Source: Geobacter argillaceus
GTDB lineage: Bacteria; Desulfobacterota; Desulfuromonadia; Geobacterales; DSM-12255
DNA length: 64,000 nucleotides
Assembly: GCF_007830735.1 (NCBI RefSeq)
Contig: NZ_VLLN01000003.1
Span: forward strand, 62,001-126,000
Direction of reading: 5' to 3'
The notes below the pieces were generated by a model. The model searched no databases and was not told the DNA's origin. It was given only the letters and a program-made list of their open reading frames with translations. Both the position numbers and the translations under genes were made by a program. This document shows positions 1 through 7,779 of the stretch, in pieces (the stretch's first letter is position 1; every line of letters starts with the position of its first letter).

Positions 1-302
1 CCGGCCGGATGGACTCGTACGTTGACCTGCTCCAGGCCAACGGCGGTTCCTTGATCATGATCGCCAAGGGGAACCGGAGCCAGCAGGTCACCGACGCCTG
101 CAAGAAGCACGGCGGTTTCTACCTCGGCTCCATAGGCGGCCCGGCTGCGGTTCTGGCCGAAGAAAACATCAAGAAGGTTGAGTGCATCGACTTCCCCGAA
201 CTGGGGATGGAGGCGGTCTGGAAGATTGAAGTGGAGAACTTCCCGGCGTTCATCCTGGTGGATGACAAAGGGAACGACTTCTTCAAGCAGTTGGGACTGT
301 AG
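1..302 (+). CDS. Class I fumarate hydratase, C-terminal end (partial)
   Basis: Only the last part of the gene is present. The frame is open at the left edge and ends with TAG at 300-302. The visible residues ([17 protein letters not shown], then [24 protein letters not shown], shown here as separate blocks) match the C-terminal, beta-subunit-like domain of iron-sulfur class I fumarases, which hydrate fumarate to malate in the TCA cycle. The [13 protein letters not shown] stretch is characteristic of the family. The N-terminal domain and the cluster cysteines lie outside the window. A GC-rich hairpin follows directly. Class I fumarase with a fused beta domain is usual in Geobacter-type bacteria. 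Confidence 0.9.
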   Translation, partial: GRMDSYVDLLQANGGSLIMIAKGNRSQQVTDACKKHGGFYLGSIGGPAAVLAEENIKKVECIDFPELGMEAVWKIEVENFPAFILVDDKGNDFFKQLGL

Positions 303-321
303 TACACGGAGACATGATCCC

Positions 322-351
322 CCCCCCCGGTCGCACCCGTGGCCGGGGGGG
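322..351 (+). terminator. GC hairpin after fumarase
   Basis: CCCCCCCGG at 322-330 pairs with CCGGGGGGG at 343-351 around a 12-nt loop, 20 nt after the fumarase stop. No T-run follows, so it is a stable 3' hairpin and may be a weak or Rho-assisted terminator. Confidence 0.5.
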
Positions 352-397
352 TATGCAGGCGCTGTTGTCATACATGCATCACGCTACAATAGCAGGC

Positions 398-425
398 TTG
401 ACATTTGCTTTTCCTCCTCTACATT
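398..425 (+). promoter_or_regulatory. Candidate sigma-70 promoter
   Basis: TTGACA at 398-403 is followed 16 bp later by TACATT at 420-425. The -35 is perfect and the -10 matches 4 of 6. It lies 107 bp upstream of the 126-aa gene. Confidence 0.4.
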
Positions 426-531
426 TCCTTCTAAGATCCAGTTGCAGTACGATGCTGCAGCCCTTGCGGGAAGCGGGACACTTGTCGCTTGTTGCTCATC
501 ACACCAATCCCACTGAACAACGGAGGCATTC

Positions 532-912
532 ATGGAAGAAGCACGGGCATTGATTTCTGTTTTCCACGAATTGAATGCAACAAACGACCGCAAGATTGCT
601 CTATTCTCATCCTCGCTCATTGGCCTGTTCGGTTCGACCCGCATGTTCGAGGACTTTCTTTCCGATCTGGACAACTCGCTCACCAACGGAACAATTTCTG
701 AGCCAGTCAAAGAGCGGGCTACCAACCTCGCTCGCACCTACATCCCCCAGGTCGCCCAACTGAACGGCATCGAGGACATCAACGGCCAGAACGTTGCAGC
801 CGAACAACTACGCGCGATCCGAATCACTCCTCCCCATGATAGGAAACAGGGGGTACGCATCATTCTTGCCGCTCTCATAAAGATTCTGGAAGTGGTCAAA
901 ACCTTGGGCTGA
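532..912 (+). CDS. Hypothetical protein, 126 aa
   Basis: I do not recognise the family. The ATG is preceded by a good ribosome binding site (GGAGG at 523-527). The product is soluble, without signal peptide or membrane segment, and looks largely helical (MEEARALISVFHELNA, then LFSSSLIGLFGSTRMFEDF). It stands alone between the fumarase hairpin and a convergent small DNA-binding gene. The terminator that follows is oriented mainly for that opposing gene. The ribosome binding site, the upstream promoter candidate and normal codon use support a real gene. No function can be assigned. Confidence 0.65.
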   Translation: MEEARALISVFHELNATNDRKIALFSSSLIGLFGSTRMFEDFLSDLDNSLTNGTISEPVKERATNLARTYIPQVAQLNGIEDINGQNVAAEQLRAIRITPPHDRKQGVRIILAALIKILEVVKTLG

Positions 913-922
913 ACAAAAAAAT

Positions 923-966
923 AACGGCGCCGGGACTCGTCAATCGCAGCCGATCCAGGCGCCGTT
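923..966 (-). terminator. Rho-independent terminator of the small HTH gene
   Basis: AACGGCGCC (923-931) pairs with GGCGCCGTT (958-966). Read on the minus strand the stem is followed by ATTTTTTT (914-921), a proper T-run, so it serves the minus-strand gene ending at 990. It may also weakly stop the converging gene. Confidence 0.8.
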
Positions 967-989
967 TCTCGCAGGGAGCGTGATTGTCC

Positions 990-1172
990 TCAGATTCCGG
1001 TCATCTCCTGAACCTTGAGCTCCAGGTCGTCGATGTTGACCCGCACCACCTTCTTGTCCGTCTCTTCCCCGCGAACCAGCCCCTCTTCCACCCACGACAG
1101 GATGACCTTCTTCTCCACGCCGAACTTCTCCGTTGCCTCATCCAGGGTGTACCAGGTTTTCTCGAATGACAT
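990..1172 (-). CDS. Small MerR-like helix-turn-helix protein, 60 aa
   Basis: The product is 60 aa when started at ATG 1172. That start has an AG-rich ribosome binding site (GGAGAGGGGG) just upstream; an in-frame upstream start at 1211 looks too long. The layout WYTLDEATEKFGVEKKVILSWVEEGLV resembles the excisionase/MerR-type winged helix, where an aromatic-T-x-x-E-A helix is followed by a recognition helix and then a wing ending in VRVNIDDLE (motif given in part). The likely role is a small DNA-binding regulator or adaptor. Its target is unknown. A solo transposon-type end sits 40 bp upstream of the start. Confidence 0.7.
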   Translation of the reverse strand: MSFEKTWYTLDEATEKFGVEKKVILSWVEEGLVRGEETDKKVVRVNIDDLELKVQEMTGI

Positions 1173-1211
1173 GGGAGGCCCCCTCTCCAGAACTTTTGTG
1201 AAGTATATCAC

Positions 1212-1232
1212 TTAGAGCTCGTTCGTAAATAA
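1212..1232. repeat. Solo terminal inverted repeat related to the 41-kb MITE
   Basis: The 21-nt sequence at 1212-1232 matches the end of the element at 41126-41312 in 19 of 21 positions. It starts with the same TTAGAGCT and finishes with CGTAAATAA. I found no matching opposite end nearby, so it looks like a relic of one end. It lies in the 5' region of the small HTH gene. Confidence 0.6.
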
Positions 1233-1305
1233 TCGCCCTGCGGGACCGTACATTCAGGGAGTCCCCCGGAAACGTCAGCAATTTCCCCGGGCGCGCCGAC
1301 AAAAA

Positions 1306-1324
1306 AGCCCGCTACACGCGGGCT
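1306..1324 (-). terminator. Rho-independent terminator
   Basis: AGCCCGC (1306-1312) and GCGGGCT (1318-1324) flank a 5-nt loop. On the minus strand the stem is followed by TTTTTT. It ends transcription of the 65-aa gene 26 bp away. Confidence 0.85.
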
Positions 1325-1349
1325 CACCTCATGCCATGGCAATCGGGCA

Positions 1350-1547
1350 CTAATCGCTCAGTTCGGCGCATTCCTCCTTGCGCCAGCTGTCCAATTCACC
1401 GTTTTCCAATCTCACCTGAACCGTATCGCCACCGTAGGTACAGCCGAACGAGTAGCCGATCTCGCCGCTCTTAAGGTTCTTGAGGGGGACAGGTTCTTCA
1501 CGCTGTTCGGTCCGGTAACAGACTGCGTCAAATTGCGAGCCTTTCAT
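1350..1547 (-). CDS. Hypothetical protein, 65 aa
   Basis: A small soluble acidic protein (MKGSQFDAVCYRTEQREEP...). The start has an excellent ribosome binding site (AAAGGAGG, 9 nt before the ATG) and the gene is followed by its own terminator. No recognised domain. The sequence is beta-rich and contains two cysteines 20 or more residues apart plus a third near the C-terminus. The gene is flanked by the HTH gene and the rhomboid protease, both on the same strand, but each unit has its own terminator or spacing, so it is probably monocistronic. Confidence 0.7.
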   Translation of the reverse strand: MKGSQFDAVCYRTEQREEPVPLKNLKSGEIGYSFGCTYGGDTVQVRLENGELDSWRKEECAELSD

Positions 1548-1632
1548 GGCGCGGCCCCTCCTTTCGTCGTTCTTTGTCTATATAATACCAGGAACCTGAA
1601 GGGTTTGCATCCCGTGAACCGTGGCGTTGCGC

Positions 1633-2466
1633 TCAGAAACCGAACCAGATGGTCAATGCACTGATCACTGCCCACCCCAGCACCCCAATGGTCATTCCGC
1701 CGCAGAGAAGCGCCAGGGAATGGTGGGCTGTCCCTTCGGGGCGTCGTTCCTCGTACCCCAACAGCATGCCCAGCAGAATCCCCCCCACTATCCCGCCACC
1801 ATGCCCCCAATTGTTGATTCCCGGCATTATCAGACCGAACAGCGCGAGACCGACCACCCAGCCGCTCACCTCGCGGTAGACCGCACTGCCGTAAGCCCCG
1901 CCCCGGCTCTTGCCGTAGTAGAGAAGCGAGCCGATCAGGCTGCAGACCGCTGCCGATGCGCCGATGGTAAAGGGAACGCCGGCCAGGTACGAGATCCAGA
2001 AGCCGCACATACCACCCAGGGTATAGATGACAAACATTCGGTTCGGGCCATACTCGTTAATGACCCAGGGGGCAATCTGGCGCAGGGCCATCAGGTTGAA
2101 GAGGATATGAAAGATGCCACCGTGGAGATAGTTGGCAGAAAGGATCGTCCAGAACCGGCCGAGCCGGTCAATGGGAAGCGTACCGGTAGCACCGAGCAGC
2201 ATGAGGCTCGTCTGGTCCGGGCTGAAGGCGCTGAGCGGATTGCCGAAAAAGCCGCGCCGCGACGACAGCAGCAGCGACAGGATATAGAACGCAATATTTC
2301 CGGTGATGATGGCCTTGACCAGCCAATCGCCGTCCAGTATACCGCGGCGCCATACCGCTCCGCGCCACCAGGTGGTTGCACGTGACGCCCCGCACCAGGA
2401 ACAGGTGGTTTCCGTGCTGCCGATCAGCCGCCGACAGCGGGGACAGAGCATAGCCCGTTGCTTCAT
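1633..2466 (-). CDS. Rhomboid family intramembrane serine protease with N-terminal zinc ribbon
   Basis: 277 aa from ATG 2466, chosen because AAGGAG lies 8 nt upstream; an in-frame extension runs into the neighbouring gene. The N-terminus carries two CxxC-type pairs (CPRC about residues 7-10 and CSWC about 20-23), a short zinc ribbon. About six membrane segments follow. Rhomboid hallmarks are visible: the HGGIFHILFN loop/TM2 motif, the serine motif GASAAVCS (family GxSx) and the histidine motif GHGGGIVGG. Serine and histidine form the membrane-embedded dyad that cuts transmembrane substrates. GASA in place of the commoner GASG still keeps the catalytic serine. The substrate is unknown. The gene lies 76 bp downstream of the acyl-CoA ligase and may be cotranscribed. 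Confidence 0.88.
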   Translation of the reverse strand: MKQRAMLCPRCRRLIGSTETTCSWCGASRATTWWRGAVWRRGILDGDWLVKAIITGNIAFYILSLLLSSRRGFFGNPLSAFSPDQTSLMLLGATGTLPIDRLGRFWTILSANYLHGGIFHILFNLMALRQIAPWVINEYGPNRMFVIYTLGGMCGFWISYLAGVPFTIGASAAVCSLIGSLLYYGKSRGGAYGSAVYREVSGWVVGLALFGLIMPGINNWGHGGGIVGGILLGMLLGYEERRPEGTAHHSLALLCGGMTIGVLGWAVISALTIWFGF

Positions 2467-2542
2467 TTCTCGTTGCTCCTTGCCATGAGTTGCTGCATAT
2501 ACCACAATGAATACGTCACGATCCCCGCCCTGCCGGCACCCT

Positions 2543-4192
2543 CTACCCCCGGTATTTCTCCCGGAGCGCGACCTTGTTGATCTTGCCGACGCTGGTCTTA
2601 TCGATGGCATCGACGAAGCTGACCCTTAACAGCACCACCTGCTTGGACACGACCCCCTTGTCGGCATACTCCCGCACATAGTGCTGCAGCCCCTTCTCGG
2701 CAACCAGCCCCATCTGTTCCGGCTTCAGCACCACCAGCGCCAGGGGGCGCTCCCCCCATTTTTCATCGGGCTGACCGATGACCGCCACGTCGGCAACGGC
2801 CGGATGATGCGCCAGAATATCCTCCAACTCCAGTGACGACACCCACTCGCCGGCCACCTTGATCACGTCCTTGGTCCGGTCGGTGATCTTCACATACCCC
2901 TGGCCATCGATATTGGCCACATCGTTGGTGTGAAGCCATCCACCCGCCCAGAGCCGGTCAGAGGTCTTGTGGTCTTTAAGATATCCCTGCGTCAGCCAGG
3001 GTGCCCGAACCACGATCTCGCCGGTACTCCTGCCGTCCCTGGCAACATCCTGCATCTGCTCATCCACCAGGCGCAGATCAACGAGCGGCAACGGCAGACC
3101 GGTTTTACAGCGGATCTCCGCCTGTTCCGCCGGCGCCAGCTCCAGCGCCTCGCGACTGAGGTGGGCAATGGTAAGAATCGGGCAGGTCTCGGACATGCCA
3201 TAGCCGGTGAAGAGGTCGATACCCCGCTGCAGCGCCTCCACACAGAGTGCCTTGTTCATGCTGGCCCCGCCGATGATCATCTTCCAGCCGGACAGATCAA
3301 CGGTATGGCTCATCGGGCTCTTCAGGAGCATGTGCAGGATGGTCGGCACGCAGTGGGAAAAGGTGACCTTCTCCCTCTGGACCAGTTCCAGCAGATGTTC
3401 CGGGGCATAGCGGCCCGGATAGACCTGTTTGACCCCCATGGTGGTGGCCACATAGGGAAGCCCCCAGGCGTGGACATGGAACATGGGGGTCATCGGCATA
3501 TAGACGTCTTCCCGGTGAAAGCGCCCCTGGACGGCCGGAGTGGCGAGGGCGGCGATGACGCCAAGGGTGTGCAGCACAAGCTGGCGGTGGCTGAAGTAGA
3601 CCCCTTTGGGCATGCCGGTGGTGCCGGTCGTGTAAAAGGTGGTGGCCCTCGTATGTTCGTCGAAATCAGGGAAGGAGTAATCGGGCGCTGCTGCGGCCAG
3701 CAAGGTTTCGTACTCTCCGGCCAGGGTTACATGGGTGACGGGAGGAGCCGGTTCGTCGTTCAGGAGGACGTAGCTCTTGACTGTATCGATGCGGCCGCGG
3801 ATCTGTTCGATGATCGGCAGGAATTCGCTGTTCACCAGCAGGACATCGTCTTCGGCATGGTCGATGGTATAGAGGATCTGCTCCGGCGAGAGCCGGACGT
3901 TGATGGTGTGGAGCACGGCCCCGATCATCGGCACGGCAAAAAAGCACTCAAGATACCGGTGGCTGTCCCAGTCCATGACCGCCACCGTATCGCCGGCCTT
4001 GACGCCGAGGTCGGTCAGGACATTGGCCAGACGGCAGATCCGCTCGTGAAGGTCGCGATAGGTGTGCCGTCGCAGGTCCCGGTAAACGATCTCCTGGTCC
4101 GGAGCGCAGACCAGCGGTGTCCGGAGAAGGTTCTTGATCAGAAGAGGATACGCATATGCTGCCATGGCTGACGGGGAAAGAGAATCGTTCAT
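2543..4192 (-). CDS. Long/medium-chain acyl-CoA synthetase (AMP-forming)
   Basis: 549 aa, the usual length for the ANL adenylating family. The ATP/AMP motif YTTGTTGMPKG is at residues 187-197, the GYGMSETCP motif is near 335, and the hinge and C-terminal motif with DRTKDVIKVAGEW is near 440. The conserved lysine region (IDKTSVGKINK) is at the end. The enzyme activates a fatty acid to the acyl-adenylate and then to the CoA thioester in the cytoplasm. Overall similarity is to the fatty-acyl-CoA ligase branch used in fatty acid degradation; chain length cannot be read from sequence. The start at 4192 has only a weak GAGG-like ribosome binding site. The rhomboid gene follows. Confidence 0.88.
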   Translation of the reverse strand: MNDSLSPSAMAAYAYPLLIKNLLRTPLVCAPDQEIVYRDLRRHTYRDLHERICRLANVLTDLGVKAGDTVAVMDWDSHRYLECFFAVPMIGAVLHTINVRLSPEQILYTIDHAEDDVLLVNSEFLPIIEQIRGRIDTVKSYVLLNDEPAPPVTHVTLAGEYETLLAAAAPDYSFPDFDEHTRATTFYTTGTTGMPKGVYFSHRQLVLHTLGVIAALATPAVQGRFHREDVYMPMTPMFHVHAWGLPYVATTMGVKQVYPGRYAPEHLLELVQREKVTFSHCVPTILHMLLKSPMSHTVDLSGWKMIIGGASMNKALCVEALQRGIDLFTGYGMSETCPILTIAHLSREALELAPAEQAEIRCKTGLPLPLVDLRLVDEQMQDVARDGRSTGEIVVRAPWLTQGYLKDHKTSDRLWAGGWLHTNDVANIDGQGYVKITDRTKDVIKVAGEWVSSLELEDILAHHPAVADVAVIGQPDEKWGERPLALVVLKPEQMGLVAEKGLQHYVREYADKGVVSKQVVLLRVSFVDAIDKTSVGKINKVALREKYRG

Positions 4193-4340
4193 GCCGACAC
4201 CTCGCTGTATTGGTTGGCCGTCGGGTCACCTGACCCGCAGCGCAGAATACCTTGACAGCGAAGGCAAGGAAACAGAAATTTGTGTAACTCGTGAGGTACT
4301 ATGGGAAGCGTTTCGATGCAACGTGGCGGGATGAGATAAC

Positions 4341-4371
4341 AAAAGGGCCACATCAATGACGTGGCCCTTTT
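4341..4371. terminator. Bidirectional terminator
   Basis: AAAAGGGCCAC (4341-4351) pairs with GTGGCCCTTTT (4361-4371). T-rich flanks occur on both sides. It lies downstream of the 81-aa secreted protein gene and upstream of the acyl-CoA ligase, so it separates two same-strand units. Confidence 0.85.
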
Positions 4372-4395
4372 GTTCACTACTGTGATCTGCGACGA

Positions 4396-4641
4396 TTACT
4401 TCGCAGCCGGAGCAGCAGCCGGGGCTTCGACCGGCTTGGCGGCTTCCTTCTTCACGGCTTTCTTGGCCTTTTTGACTTTTTTGGCTTTCTTGGCCGGCTT
4501 GGCGGTTTCCTTGGTCATTGCGGGGTGACCGGCGGGCATGGCCGGGGCAGCTTCGGTCTTCGGCGCGTCAGCGGCGAGAACGGTACCGGCGAATGCAAGG
4601 GCAACAAGGGCAGCGGCGATGGTGGAGAATACTTTTTTCAT
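4396..4641 (-). CDS. Small secreted lysine/alanine-rich protein, 81 aa
   Basis: A clear Sec signal peptide (MKKVFSTIAAALVALAFAG, cleavage after VLAA) is followed by a low-complexity tail of Lys-Lys-Ala units and Ala-Pro. The mature protein is about 58 residues, strongly basic and probably disordered, so it could coat nucleic acid, lipopolysaccharide or peptidoglycan; that is speculation. The ribosome binding site AAAGGAG precedes ATG 4641. A sigma-54 type promoter matches upstream at 4697-4712 and a strong terminator follows. Such KKAKKVKKA proteins recur in Geobacter-like genomes but have no known role. Confidence 0.75.
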   Translation of the reverse strand: MKKVFSTIAAALVALAFAGTVLAADAPKTEAAPAMPAGHPAMTKETAKPAKKAKKVKKAKKAVKKEAAKPVEAPAAAPAAK

Positions 4642-4696
4642 GATCGACTCCTTTTTTGTGGTTGTGTGGTTGAGTGGTTGTGCTGTCTTATCCTAT

Positions 4697-4712
4697 AGCA
4701 GCGACCGTGCCA
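4697..4712 (-). promoter_or_regulatory. Candidate sigma-54 (RpoN) promoter
   Basis: Minus-strand TGGCACGGTCGCTGCT matches the RpoN consensus TGGCACG-N4-TTGCW with one mismatch. GG and GC are 10 nt apart as required. It lies 56 bp upstream of the 81-aa secreted protein start. Confidence 0.6.
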
Positions 4713-4870
4713 AACAGTTTACCACCGCAACAAGCTGTAATCGTGAAACATTTTCCATCCCTACGGATGCCACAGCCCGACAGGACACCTGAAAACCTCC
4801 GACAATAACCTTATTTGCGTCAGCACGAGTGGTGCGTTGGAATTCGTCAGTTCGCCGTTGCTGATTGGTA

Positions 4871-4899
4871 TTGACTGGCCACCGGCTCTGGGATATCGT
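4871..4899 (+). promoter_or_regulatory. Candidate sigma-70 promoter
   Basis: TTGACT (4871-4876), a 17-bp spacer and TATCGT (4894-4899) lie 37 bp before the 77-aa membrane protein and could drive the run up to lpxC. The rest of the 4642-4935 gap shows no other clear feature. Confidence 0.4.
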
Positions 4900-4935
4900 C
4901 GCCAGGGTACGCATACCAGCTCAGGCAGAGGACAC

Positions 4936-5169
4936 ATGATGAAAGACAAGAGAGGCTTCGCCCTGGGTATCTGCGCACTGCTGATCTATATCGTCGGCGG
5001 TATCGGCACCTTCGGCGGCATCGCCATGATAGCGCTCCTCAAAGGTCATGACCTGTGGGGCTGGGGCGACGGCCGCGCCATCGGCTATCTCTTTCTCTGC
5101 ACCGGACTGGCCCTCTCCATCCTCGGCGTCCTGCTGATGCGCATCCTCAGAAACCGGCGTCTCACCTGA
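4936..5169 (+). CDS. Small two-helix membrane protein, 77 aa
   Basis: Two hydrophobic segments are obvious: ALGICALLIYIVGGIGTFGG (about residues 8-30) and AIGYLFLCTGLALSILGVLL (about 47-68). The N-terminus and C-terminus (RILRNRRLT) are basic and likely cytoplasmic. ATG 4936 is followed at once by a second ATG; AGAGG upstream fits either. I do not recognise the family. The gene heads a plus-strand series with the DUF4149 protein, the Nudix hydrolase and lpxC, so an envelope association is possible. Confidence 0.65.
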   Translation: MMKDKRGFALGICALLIYIVGGIGTFGGIAMIALLKGHDLWGWGDGRAIGYLFLCTGLALSILGVLLMRILRNRRLT

Positions 5170-5247
5170 ACTGTCCCGCCTCAAAAAAGGGTTGAGCCGC
5201 CAGGGAAAAGGGATTATCCTGATTCCCATTAGTTGGCAGAGGTTACC

Positions 5248-5688
5248 ATGCAGCTTGTTTCCATACTGTACCGAGTGGCGGTCGCCTTCTGGGTTGGCGG
5301 CATAGCCATCTTCACCTTTGTACTCACCCCCACTCTTTTTCGGGCTCTGACGCGCGACCAGGCAGGAAGCATCGTCGGCATCCTCTTCCCCGGCTACTTC
5401 CGCTGGGGGCTGGCCTGCGGAGCGGTTGCGCTGGCCACTCTCCTGGTGCTGCGTGACCGGGCATTCAGTGCCAGGCTCGTCATCATCCTGGCCATGCTGA
5501 CCATCACCTCGGTTCAGGCATTCGTCATCGAGCCGCGGGCCGCAGCGCTCAAGAAGGAGATCCCCTCCTTCGAGACCACCAGCAAGGAGCATCCGCTGCG
5601 CCGCGAATTCTCCCGGCTCCACGCGTTCTCCGCCATCTGCAACCTGTCGGTTTTCAGCGGTGGTGTGATCCTTCTGGTGCTGTTGTGA
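5248..5688 (+). CDS. DUF4149-type integral membrane protein
   Basis: 146 aa from ATG 5248, which has a GCAGAGG ribosome binding site; an in-frame start 15 nt upstream lacks one. Four membrane segments are visible (about residues 8-28, 45-68, 76-95 and 125-145). The first helix carries the family pattern FWVGGIAIFTFVLTPTLF, seen in DUF4149/TMEM205-like proteins. The central loop EPRAAALKKEIPSFE also fits. The function of this family is unknown. The stop codon is one base from the start of the Nudix gene, implying cotranscription. Confidence 0.75.
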   Translation: MQLVSILYRVAVAFWVGGIAIFTFVLTPTLFRALTRDQAGSIVGILFPGYFRWGLACGAVALATLLVLRDRAFSARLVIILAMLTITSVQAFVIEPRAAALKKEIPSFETTSKEHPLRREFSRLHAFSAICNLSVFSGGVILLVLL

Positions 5689-5689
5689 C

Positions 5690-6304
5690 ATGAGCGATTT
5701 AAACCTTGAACAGCCACAAATCACCCTGAGCGATATCGCCCGGGCATTGGCAGGATACAGTCCGAAACGGTTCGAATCAGCCACCCAGCGAAGCGCCGTC
5801 GCCATTATCCTCCGAAACGGAACTGACGGCCCTGAACTGCTGTACATCCGGCGGGCAGACGATGAGCACGATCCCTGGTCGGGCAATATCGGTTTTCCCG
5901 GCGGCCGGGTGGAAAAACGCGACCACTCCGTCAGGGCAACAGCTGAACGGGAAACACTGGAGGAAGTGGGCTTAAGCCTGGACTGCGCCTGCTATCTGGG
6001 GCAGTTGGACGACATCACCGGCACCAACCTGCCGATACAGGTCTCCTGCTTCGTCTACGCCCTTACCGTCGACCAGGAGCTCGCCCCCAACGATGAAGTG
6101 GCCAAAGCCTTCTGGTTCCCCCTGTACGAACTGCTGATGCCAGGACGTCACCAACTGACCTCCATACCGTTCAACAGCACGACCTACTACCGGCCGGCCC
6201 TCGACCTGCTGGGACCGGAGGGGCCGGTTCTCTGGGGAATCACCTACCGCCTGACCGAACAGTTCCTCTCGCTCATCGGCCACCCCCTCCCACCTCCGAC
6301 CTGA
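5690..6304 (+). CDS. Nudix hydrolase, CoA pyrophosphatase-like
   Basis: 204 aa. The Nudix box is complete: GGRVEKRDHSVRATAERETL continues into EEVGL, giving the G-x5-E-x7-REx2-E-E-x-G pattern at about residues 66-90. Upstream, the sequence RSAVAIILRN, then LLYIRRADDEHDPWSGNIGFPGG, matches the NudL/CoA pyrophosphatase branch, which cleaves CoA and acyl-CoA to phosphopantetheine and 3',5'-ADP (motif quoted in pieces). Substrate specificity is inferred. The gene starts one base after the DUF4149 stop and is followed 70 bp later by lpxC. Confidence 0.85.
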   Translation: MSDLNLEQPQITLSDIARALAGYSPKRFESATQRSAVAIILRNGTDGPELLYIRRADDEHDPWSGNIGFPGGRVEKRDHSVRATAERETLEEVGLSLDCACYLGQLDDITGTNLPIQVSCFVYALTVDQELAPNDEVAKAFWFPLYELLMPGRHQLTSIPFNSTTYYRPALDLLGPEGPVLWGITYRLTEQFLSLIGHPLPPPT

Positions 6305-6374
6305 CCCGTACCGAGGGGAACTCCGACTACCTCCAGCCGTTGACGCGCCACCGTTTCTGTGCGATAAATGGCCA

Positions 6375-7202
6375 ATGATCAAACGCCGGACCACCATCAA
6401 TAAAATCTTCAGAATCACGGGGATCGGCCTCCACACCGGCCGCCCGGTTACGCTGGAATTTCTTCCCCGCCGCGAGACCGGTATCGCCTTCGTGTTGGGG
6501 GACTGCCTGATTCCGGCCCGCTTCGACCGGGTCAACGACACCCGTCTCTCCACCCAGATTGCCGGAGAAAAAGGGTCGGTCGCCACGATCGAACATTTGA
6601 TGGCAGCCTTCTATTTTGCCGGCATCACCAACTGCCTGGTGTACATCAATGGCCCGGAAGTGCCGATCCTTGATGGTTCGGCCTGGGAGTTCTATCAGGA
6701 GATGTGGCGGGCCGGGGTGTACGAGTTCCCGGAAACCGGGGTCTACCTGAAGCCCCACCGGATGATCGAGGCCACCTTCAACGACGCCTATATCCGTATC
6801 AGGCCGCTCAATACGCTGGACATCTCCATGACCATCGAATTCCGGCCTCCAGTGGGCAAACAGCGCAAGAGGGTGACCGACGTCGAGAACGCCTTTGCCA
6901 TCATCAACTCGCGGACCTTTGTCCTGCAGGAAGAGATCGAGGCGATCCAAAAGGCCGGACTGGCCAAGGGAGGATCCCTGGACAATGCGGTGGTCATCGG
7001 CCACGACGACATCGTCAATCCGCATGGCCTCCGCTACAAAAAAGAGCTGGTGAACCACAAGATCCTCGACCTGATCGGCGACCTCTACACCAGCGGCTAC
7101 CGCATCCTCGGCAAAATCGAGGCATACAAGACCGGCCACCACCTGAACAATCTCCTGCTCCGCGAGATATTCTCCTCCCCCGACAATTACGCTATCTACT
7201 GA
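6375..7202 (+). CDS. lpxC: UDP-3-O-acyl-N-acetylglucosamine deacetylase
   Basis: 275 aa. This zinc enzyme removes the acetyl group from UDP-3-O-acyl-GlcNAc, the committed step of lipid A synthesis in the cytoplasm. The zinc ligands are visible: His74 in IEHLMAA, His228 and Asp232 in HKILDLIGDL. The catalytic base region GHH is at 254-256 and the Glu73-His74 pair is intact. The length is slightly below the about 300 aa of enterobacterial LpxC, and the insert regions are short. In many genomes lpxC lies with division or Lpx genes; here it follows a Nudix hydrolase. A hairpin lies after the gene. Confidence 0.88.
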   Translation: MIKRRTTINKIFRITGIGLHTGRPVTLEFLPRRETGIAFVLGDCLIPARFDRVNDTRLSTQIAGEKGSVATIEHLMAAFYFAGITNCLVYINGPEVPILDGSAWEFYQEMWRAGVYEFPETGVYLKPHRMIEATFNDAYIRIRPLNTLDISMTIEFRPPVGKQRKRVTDVENAFAIINSRTFVLQEEIEAIQKAGLAKGGSLDNAVVIGHDDIVNPHGLRYKKELVNHKILDLIGDLYTSGYRILGKIEAYKTGHHLNNLLLREIFSSPDNYAIY

Positions 7203-7225
7203 CCACTTCCACCCCCTCATGGAAC

Positions 7226-7257
7226 CCGACATCGGGTCGCAGACCGGCCGATGTCGG
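7226..7257 (+). terminator. Hairpin after lpxC
   Basis: CCGACATCGG (7226-7235) and CCGATGTCGG (7248-7257) form a perfect 10-bp stem with a 12-nt loop. No T-run follows, so termination is uncertain. Confidence 0.45.
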
Positions 7258-7327
7258 TGGCTTGCATGATATCCTCCTGCTATGCTGGGCTCACGGTTAA
7301 AGAGATCCGACATCGTGGGGGGAACAT

Positions 7328-7747
7328 ATGAAAACGAGATTATGTACGGCGCTGTTCGGCGGGTTGATGCTGATGATGGCCCTTACCGGCTGCGGCAGCG
7401 AGGTCGCGGTGACCATTCCGGTCCAGGTATCATATCCGCCGGACATCACGTCACTTCAGTACACGCAGGACAGGACCACCCAACTGGTCACCGGCACCAT
7501 TTCGTTCACCGACCATGATGCCGACCTGTACGACATGACCATTGTCGTCACCAACCGTCTCACCGGCAGAGAAGCGTCCCGGACGAGAACCGACCTCAGG
7601 ACTTTCAGCGGCTATGCGGCTGGCACCATCTCCTTCTCCATCGACTACATCACCATGATGGCCGGCACCTACGACTTCACCCTTTACCTGAGCGACTCGT
7701 ACGGCAACCTGTCCAACCCGGTCTATGGCACCTTCTCGGTGCCCTGA
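7328..7747 (+). CDS. Small lipoprotein, 139 aa
   Basis: The lipobox LTGC at about residues 19-22 ends a typical signal sequence (MKTRLCTALFGGLMLMMA). The mature part is rich in beta strands and threonine (TGTISFTDHDADLYDMTIVV, later YDFTLYLSDSYGNLSN), like a single Ig/fibronectin-type beta sandwich. It is probably anchored to the outer or inner membrane, facing the periplasm or surface. No named family recognised. GGGGGG precedes the ATG as ribosome binding site. The neighbour is a convergent transporter. Confidence 0.7.
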   Translation: MKTRLCTALFGGLMLMMALTGCGSEVAVTIPVQVSYPPDITSLQYTQDRTTQLVTGTISFTDHDADLYDMTIVVTNRLTGREASRTRTDLRTFSGYAAGTISFSIDYITMMAGTYDFTLYLSDSYGNLSNPVYGTFSVP

Positions 7748-7779
7748 TTGTGTACTTGGGCAAGTCGGGGAGAGACTGG

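Noticed and set aside
2930-4171. A 413-residue plus-strand open frame
   Set aside because: It lies entirely opposite the acyl-CoA synthetase, whose motifs are complete; the antisense translation is Gly/Arg/His-rich and without domains.
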